Of a stretch of 64,000 bases of DNA, positions 8,462-20,841 are shown piece by piece (the stretch's first letter is position 1; each line of letters begins with the position of its first letter). The notes below the pieces were generated by a model. It was not told the DNA's origin, made no database searches, and saw nothing but the letters and a program-made list of their open reading frames with translations. The translations under genes were made by a program, and so were the position numbers. Source of the stretch: Neoscytalidium dimidiatum (Eukaryota > Ascomycota > Dothideomycetes > Botryosphaeriales > Botryosphaeriaceae); NCBI GenBank assembly GCA_037367355.1, contig CM074703.1, positions 1,984,001-2,048,000 of the forward strand, given 5' to 3'.

Positions 8462-10352
8462 GGTGTCCTATGGTCGTCCAGCTTGTTGCCAGAGAATGGC
8501 TAGGGCAAGAAGTCCAGGAAAGTCCGCTCAGGAACGTTGAAGGCCAGCTCAGGAGGATGAAGATGTCAGAGGCTGAAAGGGTTGGAGGGTAAATTTATAT
8601 GTAATGCGCATGTATATAATGTGCGTTGTCCATGGTCAAATCTGAGGAAATAGGACAGCAAATTATGGGCGAACATTGAGTGCAGTTCAGAAACTGTTCC
8701 GGATGGACGTGATAATTCAGTGTCAATCGTGTACTTTCAGACGGCACTAGTAAATACACGTGATGATGAGTGGTGTTAAGTTGTGCCATGTTTCGGCGTC
8801 TAAACGGCACCATAGCTGGGCGCACCGCTGTTCCGACGGCCATGGATGGCCGCTGCAGGACAGCCACGAAAGGAGTGTATGTACGTGGATTAAGCACGCC
8901 ATTTGGGGATGCCAGGAAAATGCGACTTTGACGCGTTGGCGATTGGGTGAATGGGTGTGAGGTGGGTTCAGCTGCGAGCCACCTTGATGGACTGACGTCT
9001 CGCTTACAAGCCAACTGCCTCAAACGGAAGTCACGAGAAATTGCGCCATCACCAGCCCTCATATATACTTCATCGCTTTCCCACTCTGCTGATCGCCGCG
9101 TCCTTTCGGATGGTCTTACCATGAATTACTCTTTCATCTCACACTTACTAAACATCCATCAGTCCTCCAGCATGCCAACTTCTTTCTTTCGCTACGAAAT
9201 CGCATCCGCAGGTATCACAACAGTCAATTTACGCACGTGGGGCTGAGGCAGTCATCTAGAAGTGAATGATACGAGCCCGATTGAACATTCGGTATCGTAT
9301 GACTGCTCCGACTGCCTATGTGGTGGCCTTGCCGTTGCATTGCCTCCGCAGCCGACCTTGAATACCTTCTCCTTCTTACCTCCTGTCACTTCAGTGTCGT
9401 GTTAAGCCCGTGCCCACGCCTCTTCGTAGTCCCGTCATAGAATCGACCTCTCCGCTCAGATCGGACCCTCTTCAAGCGTCTTCGCACCCTGCTCCCTTGC
9501 CGTCTCACAGCCCGAGGCCCGACGACACCGCTGGCATCCCACCACACCGCTTCCGCCGTTGCATTCATCATCAAGAATCATCTAGACTCCGATGACCTCA
9601 TCCTGCTCACATCTAGCGCTCCCGACCGTTACGGCTTTCATGTTGCGAACGGACTTCGACTTTGAGAGCAACGCCTTACGAGGTCGCCGACCTCGCTTCG
9701 CCGACCTCGTCAATCCCTCTCCGAAAGCCTCCGTCATGTGCCCAGGGTAACGCTGCTTACCCTGCATGCTTCATCTCTCTGACTTATGTCGCCTGCAAGC
9801 TAACAACCGTCGTCGTCAATGCCTGCAGCTATCCTTAGAAAGAGCATGGACTTTTGCGGAATGAAGGAGATCCGTGCTTGAACAGAGTATCCACTGATTA
9901 CACAAACGATGTCCGATTTCAGGCACTGAGCCTTGTATATTGCGCAGATTGTAAGCCATCCTTACATTATTGTTGAAGGCAGTCATGTGCGCACCGTTGT
10001 CTCCACCATACAGGCGCATCCGCGGAGAATCAAGCTAGCGTCCACTCCAGGGGGAAATGTCGGACCTAGAAATCCGAGAGAGGTGTGGACATACAGTGCA
10101 CCTGTCATCCTAGCTTAATTTGTCTATTCCTCATTGACCTTCCGCATCTGACAGTCCCATGGTCGTACGATTCTGCTCCGGAGCCGCCTTCCATCTACCA
10201 CCTTCGAGAGCAATCTAATCCCATTTTCTGAGCTCAGCGGTGTAAGCGCACTTTTTGCCGACTCCCTCGCGGGTGGATTTTCTCCGTACCCACCGTATTC
10301 TTCATCGCAAATGTTTTAACGGCGTTACAAGGGCGGGGTCAGATCAGATCAT
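8462..10352. other. Long intergenic region
   Basis: The left part is the upstream region of the kinase gene. Several moderately long frames (for example on the minus strand at 8595-9122) have no domain, low coding character and overlapping opponents, so I do not call them. No repeats or RNA genes were recognised. Confidence 0.45.
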
Positions 10353-10359
10353 TATAAAT
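10353..10359 (+). promoter_or_regulatory. TATA box candidate of the DUF1264 gene
   Basis: TATAAAT lies 134-140 bp upstream of the ATG at 10493. Confidence 0.4.
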
Positions 10360-10492
10360 TCCAGCGGTTTTCAGGCAGTTCACATCCAGCAGGGAAACTC
10401 AAAAGCAGCGCTTTCACTCCACGAAACTCCACCCTTAGTGAATCATTTTTCCGCATCGTCCTTTCTTAGACCAGTTCTTGATCCTACCCAAA

Positions 10493-11368
10493 ATGCACGC
10501 CCCCAAAGCCTTCGCCATGACCGCGCTCACCGCGATCCTCTCCACCACCGCAACCACCACACCCTTGCCCCAAAAGCTCGGCCTGATCGGCCCCGAAAAT
10601 ATGATGCTCTTCCTCAATGGTTTCCACTTCATCAGCGGCGCCCCCAATCACTACCTCCAAGCCAACCACCACTGCGTCGTCATGAACGCAGACTTCAGTA
10701 AGCTGCCTCTATCCAAAATCCACACACATCGCGTAGACTCCCGATGCTAAACACGAATCAAAGTCCAATGCGCCATCTACGTGCCTGGCTCCAACCCCGC
10801 CCGCCTCGCCGGCGTCGAGTACATCATCTCGGGCGACTCCTTCGCGCAGCTGCCGTACGCCGAGCGTCAGCTCTGGCACAGCCACCAGTACGAGGTCACC
10901 AGCGGCTACCTAATCGAGCCGGGGATGCCGCAAAGCGTGGACGACGAGGTGATGAAAATCCTCGTCAACAGCTACGGGAAGGTAAATTTGTTTTCTTTTT
11001 TTCTTTCCTTCTCTTCTACCTCTGCCTCGACCCTAAATGTCTCTTTTCTCCCACCTCACGCTGACGATTGACAGACCTTCCACACCTGGCGCTACGACCA
11101 GCAAAACTCCTCCCTCCCGCTCGGCATCCCGGAGATCGTGAACGGCTACACGCAGGACGGCCAGCTCACCCAGGCCTTCGTCGACAAGCGCGACGCCTAC
11201 TTCGGCGTCAACAGCAGCGCGGTCCGCGCGCATCGCGCGGAGCCGGACACGGGCATCGTGGCGCCGCCCGTGATCGCCGGCGCGGATGCGTGGAGGGATG
11301 GGGTGGTGCTGACGCTGGAGTTGAGGAATGAGACGGGGAAGACTGTTGAGTTTGGGAAGACGGTGTGA
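10493..11368 (+). CDS. DUF1264 (oil-body-associated-like) protein with signal peptide
   Basis: Three exons are predicted: 10493-10697, 10764-10981 and 11075-11368. Introns are 66 and 93 nt. The product is 238 residues. Residues 1 to about 25 look like a signal peptide (MTALTAILSTTATT...), so the protein is probably secreted or enters the secretory pathway. The rest follows the DUF1264 family closely: NGFHFISG, NHYLQANHHCVVMNADF, QCAIYVPG, RLAGVEYIISGDSF, LWHSHQYEV and SYGKTFHTWRYD. Plant relatives are oil-body-associated proteins; in fungi the role is not established. The conserved histidines of HHC and LWHSH are present. The gene seems intact, unlike its neighbours. Both splice sites are needed to keep the family frame, which makes the model solid. 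The first intron carries a CTAAAC branch-like site. Confidence 0.85.
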
Positions 11369-11811
11369 AATGATGGAGAGGAAGGCAAAGGGGGGTTTCT
11401 ACTGCCGCGAATATTAAGTCTTTCAGCGGCAGTGGCATTCAGCTTGGTTACCATTGATCAATGTCATATGCGAGTAATGATGAAAAGTATGAGATAGAGG
11501 AGCATTGCAAGTCAGCACTATGTGGCATTCATGACCATTGTGGCATAGTGTCGTAAGGAGAATGAATGCGGCAGTTGCAGGTGCAAGATGTGCACCGACC
11601 AGTGGCGAGATCGGCTTCAAAGCACCAACAGAGGAATGCAATCCTTCTGCGGGGAGCCCTTTTTTGCATGCAAGACGAACATGCCGTGTGAAGAATCTTA
11701 GGAGCCACCTATCATTCTTTGCAAAGCAGCCACCAAACAGCCGAATGATCAAAACAAAATCCCGTGCCAAACAGACAACCAATCACCACCACATCCACCG
11801 CCTACTACTCC
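11369..11811. other. Spacer between DUF1264 gene and SDR relic (convergent 3' ends)
   Basis: Nothing recognisable. It serves as the 3' flank for both flanking loci. Confidence 0.5.
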
Positions 11812-12381
11812 TCAAGCCACCCCCTCCAACCCCACCATCTTCACGCTCAAATCCCAATACTCCCTCTCCAACCCCTCATCCACCGCCCACAAACTATACC
11901 CCAGCTCCAACGCCTCGAGCCCCTTATCCGTCGGCTCGCTGGCCTGAAAATCCTCCAAATACATCCTCCCCTCCCCTCCCACGCCCTCCCAACCGCCGCC
12001 CACACCTGCGTCGCCGGACCCTGCTGGACGCTCTTCACGATCCTCCGCACATCCGGCGAGTCCCACGCCTGCATCAGCCCCCTGCCGCCGTACCGACGCT
12101 CGAGCGCGTTGGCGAAGAGTATGTGGCTAGGACATCTTTGCGGACAGCTTCGCCCTTTTCGAGGTTGCGGACTTGCGTGAAGACGGTGGCATGCAGGGCT
12201 CTAGCTGTCTCGGGCCCAATGCCGGATGAGCAGCCGGTGATGAGCATAACTTTGTTCAGTTAGATCGTTGACGAGGCCTTCATCTTCGATAATTTGCATA
12301 GCTGTCGGTCGAGCTTTGCCAGGGCGCGTTGAGGTTGGTGTGTTGAGCGGCATATGGTGCGAATATGGATGACATGTTCAT
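11812..12381 (-). pseudogene. Short-chain dehydrogenase (retinol-dehydrogenase-like) relic with deletions
   Basis: Read on the minus strand from an ATG at about 12381, pieces of a fungal RDH-like short-chain dehydrogenase follow in order but in different frames: MSSIFAPYAAQHTNLNAPW, then PTAMQIIEDEGLVNDL, then KVMLITGCSSGIGPETARAL (the Rossmann TGxxxGxG motif, here intact), VFTQVRNLEKGEAVR, FANALERRYGGRGL, SPDVRRIVKSVQQGPATQV, and finally YLEDFQ...LGYSLWAVDE near the C-terminus. The catalytic YxxxK segment and the NNAG region, normally between the third and fifth pieces, are missing. The SxxxHPG region after the RRYG piece is also absent. At least three frame changes plus large internal deletions leave roughly half the usual length of about 330 residues. 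It cannot be functional. Confidence 0.8.
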
Positions 12382-13247
12382 TCTCGATAGTGGTGAATTG
12401 ATTTATGGAAGTTTGCAGATGAAGGGTTGTGATGGTTTAGTGCAGAATGCAGGCTGGAGGAAGTAAGAATTTATATGAGCATGCAGACCGACAGGCCGGT
12501 ATTTCTCCCCCGGCCGGAGCGAGGCACAGCATGCTTAGGATGAGGGACGTCGTCACGTTGTGACACGTACATGGAGCCAAGGAAGATATGGACTTCTTAG
12601 GTCCAGTTTGGAAGTTGTTTTACTGCTAACGCCGTGATGGGTGCTTTGTAGCGGAAATAGGAAGGGGGTGATGGAGGTACCACATCATCAACGCCGATAG
12701 TGGCGGCTTACTGACGTTGTTCTGTCTGCCTTATCAACAATCGCCCAAGAAAAGCGCCCAGTCTTTTGCTCTTAGCAACTGGATCGGGCGTATAGACTAA
12801 CACATTGGCGATCATAGGAATATTTACTGGATTGTGAAATGAGAAGCCATTTCCGTACCCAAAGGGCGAGAGGCCTAGGGCGCAGAACGTCGGTGGCAGG
12901 GCAGAATGCAGCCTGCTGAGGAACTTGCTGACATATCCATGGACCGGAAGATTTGAAAATGGGTTTTGCATTATTGTTCGCACGCATGTCGCATTGAGGC
13001 AGGTTGGGGGGGCGATGGTGCTTAGAGTTGGGAAGTATGGAGATTAAGATGAGTCGGAGTTGCCCCCCGGGGCCCGACTCTCGCTCTGAGAAATCGTGGC
13101 CGAATCTTCCCCTCAGAAACGTGGCTCTGCGTGGCGACGGCGGCAACGACTAGAAGAGGACCGGCCCCCCTCGGTCCCGAAAAAAGATTCGACGATGATT
13201 CGGCGCTGGCCAGTGTCAGCCTCAACTCCACCTTCAACAACTTCATC
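12382..13247. other. Intergenic region upstream of HPM1
   Basis: The left part contains the old promoter of the SDR relic. The right part, next to 13247, is the 5' flank of HPM1. Frames here have no domain. Confidence 0.5.
12469..12475 (-). promoter_or_regulatory. TATA box candidate of the SDR relic
   Basis: TATAAAT on the minus strand, about 90 bp upstream of the relic's ATG. A preserved core promoter next to a broken gene suggests loss in the recent past. Confidence 0.35.
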
Positions 13248-14605
13248 ATGGCCCAGCCCTTCAGTTTTGGCTTCTCTGGCGACGACATAGATGTCGACCA
13301 AGATCTAGACCAATCTTCGCCCGTCGCCGCGACCTCCGCTCCCCCCAACCCGGCCGTGCATCCCGAGACAGCCCAGCTTCCAGCTCAAGCCCACAATGTT
13401 GCCGAATTGGTGCGTACGCAGTCTTTGTCCCCGTCAACGTTGTTCTCAATCACATGTCTCCTTGCATCATTTTCTCTTGCAATACGCAGCTGGATTTATT
13501 TCCTTCCTGCCCAATCTCACATGGTTTCTATCGCACACTTCGTCTGTTTCTTGCGTAAGTCGTTCTGATGCATCCAATGCTCACCGTATCATTTCCCAGC
13601 TGAAAACTCTCCCGGACAAAGTCTCCTATGCCATCCAGGAAATCGAGGCACCTAGTGGCAAGAAGCTCCGTCTCCCGCGTCGCGAGCTCTTCGACGTGCG
13701 CATCCAACTGATGGCCGAAGACGACGGCTCTGACCCCGACCCTCTGACCGGCCTGGACGAGTCCGACATCCGCACCAACGTCTACGAGGGCGGCTTCAAG
13801 ACGTGGGAGTGCTCCGTCGACCTCGCCAAGCTGCTGCTCGACCGCGGTCCGCGAAAAGATATCGACGACCTGTGCCGCGTCGACCACGTGATCGAGGTGA
13901 GCCACCACCATCTACCACGCTCTTCCCTTCACCTTAATCACCCCGAATACTCACTAACCCCACTTCTCCCAGCTCGGTTGCGGCACCGCCATCCCCACCC
14001 TCGTCCTCTTCCACCACGCCATCACGCAGTCCCTCCCGCTCTACTTCACCCTCGCCGACTACAATCTCTCCGTCCTCCGTCTCGTCACGCTCCCCAACCT
14101 CCTCCTCACCTGGGCCTGCACCCTCCCCGCCGACTCGCCCCTCTTCACGCCCGAAACCCCCAACCCCTTCTCCCCCTCCTCGCCCTCCGACCACGGCGAC
14201 CTCTACCTCACCCCCACCCTCCTCACCGCCTTCCTCTCCACCCTCGCCGAAACGCCCCTCACCCTGACCATCCTCTCCGGCTCCTGGATCCCATCCGAGT
14301 CCTTCATCTCGCACGTCCCGTCCGCCGACGCCATGAACACGCTTGTCCTCGCGTCCGAGACCATCTACAGCCCCGCCGCGCTGACCGCCTTCGCGGACGC
14401 GTGCGTGGGCCTGCTGAAGCGGGTGCGGACGGGCAAGGCGATGGTGGCCGCGAAGCGCGTGTACTTCGGCGTCGGGGGCGGCGTCGACGCGTTCAAGGAG
14501 GAGGCGGCCGCGAGGGGCGCCGTGGTGGCGGAGGTGGAGAATTCGGGGGTGGAGATGGGCGTGGGGGGCGTGAGGAGGTGTTTGTTAGAGGTGCAGATGA
14601 TGTGA
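13248..14605 (+). CDS. HPM1: Protein-histidine N-methyltransferase Hpm1 (METTL18-like)
   Basis: Three exons are predicted (13248-13409, 13600-13896, 13973-14605) with introns of 190 and 76 nt, giving 363 residues. This is a seven-beta-strand SAM-dependent methyltransferase of the Hpm1/METTL18 type. In yeast the enzyme methylates a histidine of ribosomal protein Rpl3. Diagnostic segments are FKTWECSVDLAKLL, the SAM motif I VIELGCGTAIPTLVLF (split by intron 2 after VIE) and LADYNLSVLRLVTLPNLLL, followed by SGSWIP and ETIYSP. The N-terminus (MAQPFSFGFSGDDIDVD) also matches the family start, which supports the chosen ATG. Intron 1 is longer than average and could hide a small extra exon, since the segment around it is poorly conserved. 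Expected location is cytosol and nucleus. Confidence 0.9.
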
Positions 14606-17446
14606 TTGGCTGGGGGAGAGTGAGGGGTCGGAATACTGCTTTTCTGCATGTGGCATCCCAAAGGAGGTGAGGATGCAGGTTACGTTTGTCGAATTGGACG
14701 AGTCTTTTGCGGTGAAGAGCTTCTGAATGGAGAAGAATCGATTATGCTTTGAAAACTTGCGAACATTTCTTGGTTCACGCGCTAGCTTCGATTTGCGTCG
14801 TGGTTTCGGCAATCCGTATTGCAGCAGGCTTTGCGTATTCATTAACACCCGCCTTTGATGGTGAACAGCGCAATTGTCTTATCGTGAAACTCAAGCTCTC
14901 TCAGCCTTCGCCCGATTTATCATATGGAAAGATGCCAGAGGGGCCAGATCAGTGCATTATTTTGAACCTTGCATGAATATCTCTCACGCGCTTACTACGT
15001 TGAGTCATGCAGTCATCGAGCCTGGGATTCTTCTTCAAAGCCAAGAAGAAAATCCATATCAATAAGGCTTTTGCCCAGAAAACGAATTTTTGCGCGTATA
15101 ACAGAAGATAAATCTCCGATTTCGGTTATACGGATAGCACTGAGGCCCTACTCGCTCGTCTCTTCCGGGCTCCCACTGTACCTAAACGCACCCACCAGCA
15201 CCTTCATGGAGCACAAATACTTCATCAGCATCAGCAAATGACTTTTGTCCTTCATCAGAATGTCAGAACACATCTCCACATCAACGTCACCCTCATATAG
15301 CACACAACACAATAAAATATCCTTGGTGCTCTGCGTCAGATCTCTCAGAATTCCAAGACTCCGGAAAGCGCAGACAGTCCAGAAGCCCAGCAGCGTTAGC
15401 TGGCCGGTCGTAGTGGAATAAAGGATGCTATTGGTTTGTCGACCATGACACCGCTGCGAGGCTGTGTGCTTTTATTCTCCATACGCTCGCCGTAAGCAGT
15501 CGTGTGACTGGATTCTGGCTCCTCAAACTATTTTGCCACATGAATTTCCTTATCTTATTGGCCCGCACGTAGGTATACGACCTCGAGCCCAACTCATTTA
15601 CTTATTTAAAATACCATTTCCTTCAATCTACCCCTCACGGAGTCTTGAAATAGTTGCAACGGGACAGACAGAAATCTGCCACACTTGTCTCACCATTTTT
15701 CTCGTGCAATATATCGAGCTACACTCTCGAACTCAGGAACCATAGCTTAACTCACATCTGAATCATCTATATCTTCATCTGCATACAACAGGCAATGATG
15801 GGCTCTATTAGCCAAGTCCGATACAGCTCAAAAGCATCACATCTTAAAGATGCTGCAACCACGGATAGCATCATTTATTCACTCATGAGCCCTCACGGTG
15901 CAGTTTTCATATCCAGTTTAATAGGTCAGGGGCCAAAACACCAAGGAAGCAATTCGTTGATGAGTCTTGCTTCGTTCCCATAGTGAGGTGGCTGATGAAG
16001 CTTCGCACTTGTCAGAACGCCGCTTACATTCTTCGCTTTTGTAAAGCAACGGCGATCAGCCTGAGTCTTCAACTCAACTGGCCACCTGCTCATGATCCAA
16101 TAGTAATGATGTACTTCAGCTGCATGGCCTGCTTTTCTGTAACGCGTATAAGACTGGGGTTGATATATTACTCCTGGTACTTCCGTCAACAAGCCCGAAC
16201 AAGGGTGTTAGATTCAGTTACCCTCTACAGACATACAGTGTTAACCACGCTTGTCCCGACAACCGACCGCGCTCCACACATACAAACACATGTTGGAAAG
16301 TAGAAAGAGCCATTTCTACCAGCTTGCGTAGGAACGTTGGCAGACGAGAACATCCACCACCGGCAAGAGATGCTGGCGTTCATCACCACATGGCAGCCTC
16401 CCCCTCAATGACCGTGCTACCTCAAACAGGCCAAGTGAGTCACCAGACTGCCGGGGAAAAAAAAAAGTCGGGTAACTTGGTAATCTCTCCACAGGAGCAG
16501 GCACGCCCGCAGTACTGCAAGCTCTCTTGCAACCTTCGAAGCTCATCCCCGAGCCTGCAGTGCACTTTCCACAACCGGATGAGTCCCCAGGACAGTACCT
16601 CTTGCATCCGTGGAGCTGCCCTCTACCACCCCTCTCTCTCCGCCCGCGGGGCACATGGCTGCGCCCCCACAGGGCCAAACCACCACGGGACCCCGATTCC
16701 CAGCGTCAACCGACACACAGACAGCAACCCGCCCTCCTGTGTCCTCCACGTACCACCCTTCCTCAGAAGTCCCCCCTCTAGATAAATGCCCAACCCGAGC
16801 CCTCAGGCACTCCAATTCTTCCCCACCGAGCTCACCGTGCAATGTTCCACCCCGAGGAATCCAAAGCCACTCCTGTTCCCCGGCGGCCGGTCCTGAACGC
16901 GCAGTTGCCTCTTTTCTGCCCTTCCCGCTCCCGACCCCGACTCGAGTTCTGGCACTTCGCGGCCGAGGGAGAGCCTCGCGCCGGGGGGAGTGGGGAAATT
17001 ACACAATGGCGGACGCCGAATCGTGAAGGACGCAGTGCGGATCGGCACCAAGCCGTCGAAGGTGAACCGCATTAATTTGGTGGAGTGCTGACGCGCGGCA
17101 GTATTCGCGCGTGCTGTCGGACGAAGTTGCTCTGGGAAAAACCGCAACTGTCCGCGTGCAGAGACGGAGGGGAGGGAAGAAAACCGGAATTGGAACCCTT
17201 CCTCGTAGGTTCGTGAATTCGTCGACTGGTCTACAGCACAAGATGAAAATACAGTTCGCATTGAAGCATTGAGAGAATCAGTCTCTTGATATATTTATAT
17301 AAACGAACACACCCGTAGTCGCTTGATTAAAAATAAAAAAAAAAGATATACATCACGAGAAAGCGGAGATCTCAACCGCCAAATGCCTGGTTCGCCACCA
17401 ATCCACCATCATCAACGCCTGTCCACACACAGAAAAACCCACCGCC
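14606..17446. other. Long intergenic region, 2.8 kb
   Basis: It lies between HPM1 and the end of the transcription factor gene. A minus-strand open segment at 15148-15470 is listed separately. Other frames, including overlapping ones at 16.3-17.2 kb, show no domain and compete with each other on both strands. No repeats or RNA genes were recognised. Confidence 0.4.
15148..15470 (-). other. Unidentified open segment, possible terminal exon or relic
   Basis: About 108 codons are open on the minus strand, ending at a TAG at 15150-15148. The translation includes LTLLGFWTVCAFRSLGILRD and DVEMCSDILMKDKSHLL, which looks protein-like (alternating hydrophobic helices). There is no ATG near its beginning. 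A possible 3' splice site (ccaatag) precedes it. I do not recognise the family, and a run of this length can occur by chance. Confidence 0.2.
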
Positions 17447-19935
17447 CTACACCCCAGCGGCCCCACACTCCCCCGTGGCACTAAACCCCGCTCCACCTCC
17501 CCCCCCACAGCCACCGCCACCACCACCACTCCCCCCACTCCCACTCCCGCTCTCACTCGCCGCATCCTCAATCATCCTCAGTATATCCTCCGCTGCGACC
17601 TCATTCCACAACCTTCGCACTTCCCTCTTCGCGCGGAACAGCTCGCCCGCTACGCCCCTGACCTGACCCGCCGCCGTCCGCGCAAGCGGCCACTGAGCAG
17701 CCAAGTTCTTCAGTGCACCCATGTTCAAGCGGATCAGCTCTTTTAGCGCTGCATCGCTCGCGCAGAGGCCGTTGCTGCCGTTCGGCGATACCTGCGACGT
17801 CGAGGTCGCTGTCGTCGTCGACGACGTGCTGTCTGGACAGCCGCCGGCGTCAGGCGCGATAAAGGACCAGGCCGAGAGGTAGACAACGGAGGACATAACG
17901 ACGGCACAGGTGAAGAAGGGGGAAACGTGGGTGAGCGGTACCGGCAGGCGGACAAGTTGCGAGAGGCGCTGCGAGGCGTCCATGCACTTAGCCGTGTGTG
18001 TCTCGCGGGCTTGGGTCGAGAGGAGGCCGGAGTTTTGGCGGACGCAAGTGCGGATCTCGTCGGCGGAGCGGTAGTCATCTAGGTTGGAGCGGGGTTTGTG
18101 GAGGAGGATTGTTGTCCTAGCGTGGCTACGTGTCAGATATGGGAGTGGAGCGGCGGGGAGTGAGGCACGTACGCATTCGTTATCATGTGCGCCTGGAAGA
18201 GCATGTGATCGAGTTGGCCATCCCGAGATATGGTCTCTCTTTTGCTGGCTGGGAGATGTAATGCCCAATTGACTAGATAGGAGTCGGCAGCTTCTATGGC
18301 GCGTATGTCCAGAACATCTATACTTGACACGGCAAGTACGCGGCCGAGGTTGCGAACAGAGTCGATGCGATACGCAAATGAGGAGTACTCAATGTCATCT
18401 TCCGCGAAAGCTGAGTCGTCGTAATCATCGAGATTCCTCGGGGTAGGGATAAACTACAATTCAAGTTAGCAGAAGCTCAACAGATACCAAGTCGCCTCCG
18501 AAGAAGGAACTTGGTTGAGGAGTTGAAGCAATCCTGAGGGCATAATTTATACGGTAATCGAAAATCCACATGGTTGATGACAGTCTCTTTGAAAGGCCGC
18601 GCAAATTTGGTTTAGACGGGATGTTCGACACTTACCCCTGAAGCATACTCAACCTCCTCACACGGCAGCGGAACATCCGTCAAAACATCTCTTAGCCTGA
18701 AATTGGTGCGCTGACTGACACCAGCAAAGAAACCGTCCACAACATACAGCTCCCACCACGTCCGCCTCCAGCTCTCTTCCATCACACGAGAGCCAGCGCC
18801 ATTGCGGATCGAGAAGTCACGGTCATTCATGCCGATGGAGAGAGCAATGTCGATGGCGTGCGATATTACCTCGTCCGCTTTCATCGAGTTGTCGTTGGAC
18901 TTCAAGCCAATAGCGTAGAGCAACAGAGTCTGGACCATAAAGCCGTCTTTTGGGTAGTCGTGCGGGTGCTGGAACAAAATATGATTGAGAGTCTCCGAAA
19001 GTACCTGGGTGGACGCGTGTGGTATGTAACACGATCCAATATACTGGACTGCAAGCTCAAGGTGAGGCAGACGCTTACTGCGGAATAGGTCGAGTAAATA
19101 ATTTCGTGGAAGCAGGAAAGGATGCGCAGCCGCGAAGAAGGTGAAGAAAGCGCTCATAGCCATACTCGGTGGATTTGATCCGACCTGCTGACTCTGCGGC
19201 GGCTTCTGGGTCACGGCAACCTGGTTCTGCATGGAAGCGGATGTTTCTAGCGTTGAGTGGAAAGCGAAGCCATTGAATTGGCCTGGTGGGCTGGTATCCT
19301 CGCCGCCGGTAAGCACATCCAGAGCTGGGAAGGATGGAGACTGCTCATGCTGCTCAGGGCTTGCCGAGAAGCCTGCGCTTGGTGCTAGTCCGGCTGTGGA
19401 AGCTGAAGATGGTGATTAGAAAGTTGCTGATGCGCAGAAGGAGGAATACCGTTGGACATGTATGGCTGGCGAAGGACGTACATGGCGCGTCAGTACGAGG
19501 CTCCCTTGGGGCAGGCCTGCCCGATTGCTCTCCAGCAGTTCTCTTCCGGGGACCTTTATATCCCTGCGACGATCGTTAGCCCTCGTAGAAGCCAAAATCT
19601 TCTCCGGGCGCTTCTTCGCATCGCACGAGGAGCTGGTACAGTGAAACGGCAAAGGTGGAAAGCAAACAAGGAGCAGAACTCACCCTGCGCGATTTCACAT
19701 AGCTGCAGTCGTTCCCGTCGGCGGCGCACCTGGTGCACGGCTCGCCGCCGCTACACTTCAGATGTTTGGAGCGACAAGCGACACATGCTAGGGGAATGGG
19801 CTGCTTGCAGTTCGATGACTGCTGAGCATCCATAGTGCCATTACCAAGAGAAGTGGGCACGTGCCCGACGGCGATGGGAGCCGCGACCAAGTCGGGCATG
19901 GTGGTGAAGTCGAAAGTCGCGAGATGTGCCGTCAT
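17447..19935 (-). CDS. Zn(II)2Cys6 transcription factor with fungal MHR domain
   Basis: Five exons are predicted on the minus strand: 19935-19684, 19563-19482, 19393-18636, 18453-18173 and 18116-17447. Introns are 120, 88, 182 and 56 nt and the product is about 680 residues. The N-terminal zinc cluster is complete: C51, C54, C61, C67, C70, C77, spaced C-x2-C-x6-C-x5-C-x2-C-x6-C, within ACVACRSKHLKCSGG. It is followed by SRRGYKGPRKR across intron 1. The middle carries the fungal-specific regulatory region (FFTFFAAAHPFLLPRN, AIDIALSIGMNDRDF, WRRTWWELYVVDGFFAG) and, near residue 455, HMITNATTILLHKPRSNL across intron 4. The C-terminus is a glycine-rich tract of about 25 residues before GECGAAGV. 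The protein should bind DNA in the nucleus; its targets are unknown. Splice sites were chosen because each restores the family frame. Confidence 0.85.
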
Positions 19936-20841
19936 GGTTGTTCGCGTGGCCCGGGCCGATGCGATTGTGCGACGTTGAGCTGGGCAAGTGGGTGGGGAAC
20001 CAAGACTGTCGCGGCTATAATAACCCGGCGGGACTTGCGAGGAATACTCTTTTCGCGGGTGGGTTGGCCGTGGCTTGTCAGCCGTTGGATATGTGGACCG
20101 TAGGACTGGTGGTGGTGCTGCTTCTTGAGCCGCCCGCTGTTGAGCCCCCAGTGAACATCACTCTGGGAGGGCGGGACAAGATCTAGGCATGCGCGGGTGA
20201 CATAAGCCAGGTGAAGGGAGCAAGTTGAGTGGACGGCAGCAATGCGAGCGATGAGCCGCCGTCTTGCCGTTGCTCGCCCTGTCAGCTGGCCCGTCAAAGC
20301 TCGGGCCGCCGCGGATTGTCCGAGCCTCTTCGGAAGGCGCTGTTAGGGCGGCAGTCTCGATCTCCGCACCCTCGGTTTTGCGGCATTAGCGGCTGTGCCC
20401 CTGGCAGAGAGTAGATCGAGCCACTGCGTCCATTCATTGAGCAAGTTTTTACGCATGCTCTCCTGACATCGCAGCTCCACGTATCGCCTATAGAGCCAGG
20501 CGAGGTCTAAATTTATTATGTCAGAAACTCAAACATCGCAGCACGGTCATGGTGTGAACCCACAGCGACGAGTAGACGACGCCGACAGACATCCAGAATG
20601 CGAAACTTGAAGTATTTTCGGGGTATCTAAATACCATCCTCGAGTCACACTACCAGAGCCATCTCCGGGAGACTCTGCATTGATGAAAGAAACCGACTTC
20701 GTTTTTTATTTTCACGTCACATCATCCAAAGTGAAGAGTAGGGTATTACAACAACAGAATCATCGCTCCGTCACATGCACAAACATATTTGAGCCAAACA
20801 CGCCGCCGCCCGACCTCTCAATCCCCGCACCTGCTCTTTTT
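19936..20841. other. Promoter region of the Zn2Cys6 factor and 3' flank of the transporter
   Basis: Both flanking genes are on the minus strand. No gene or repeat is recognised here. Confidence 0.5.

Noticed and set aside
8595..9122. Minus-strand open frame of 175 codons
   Set aside because: No recognisable family; opposing frames of similar quality overlap it.
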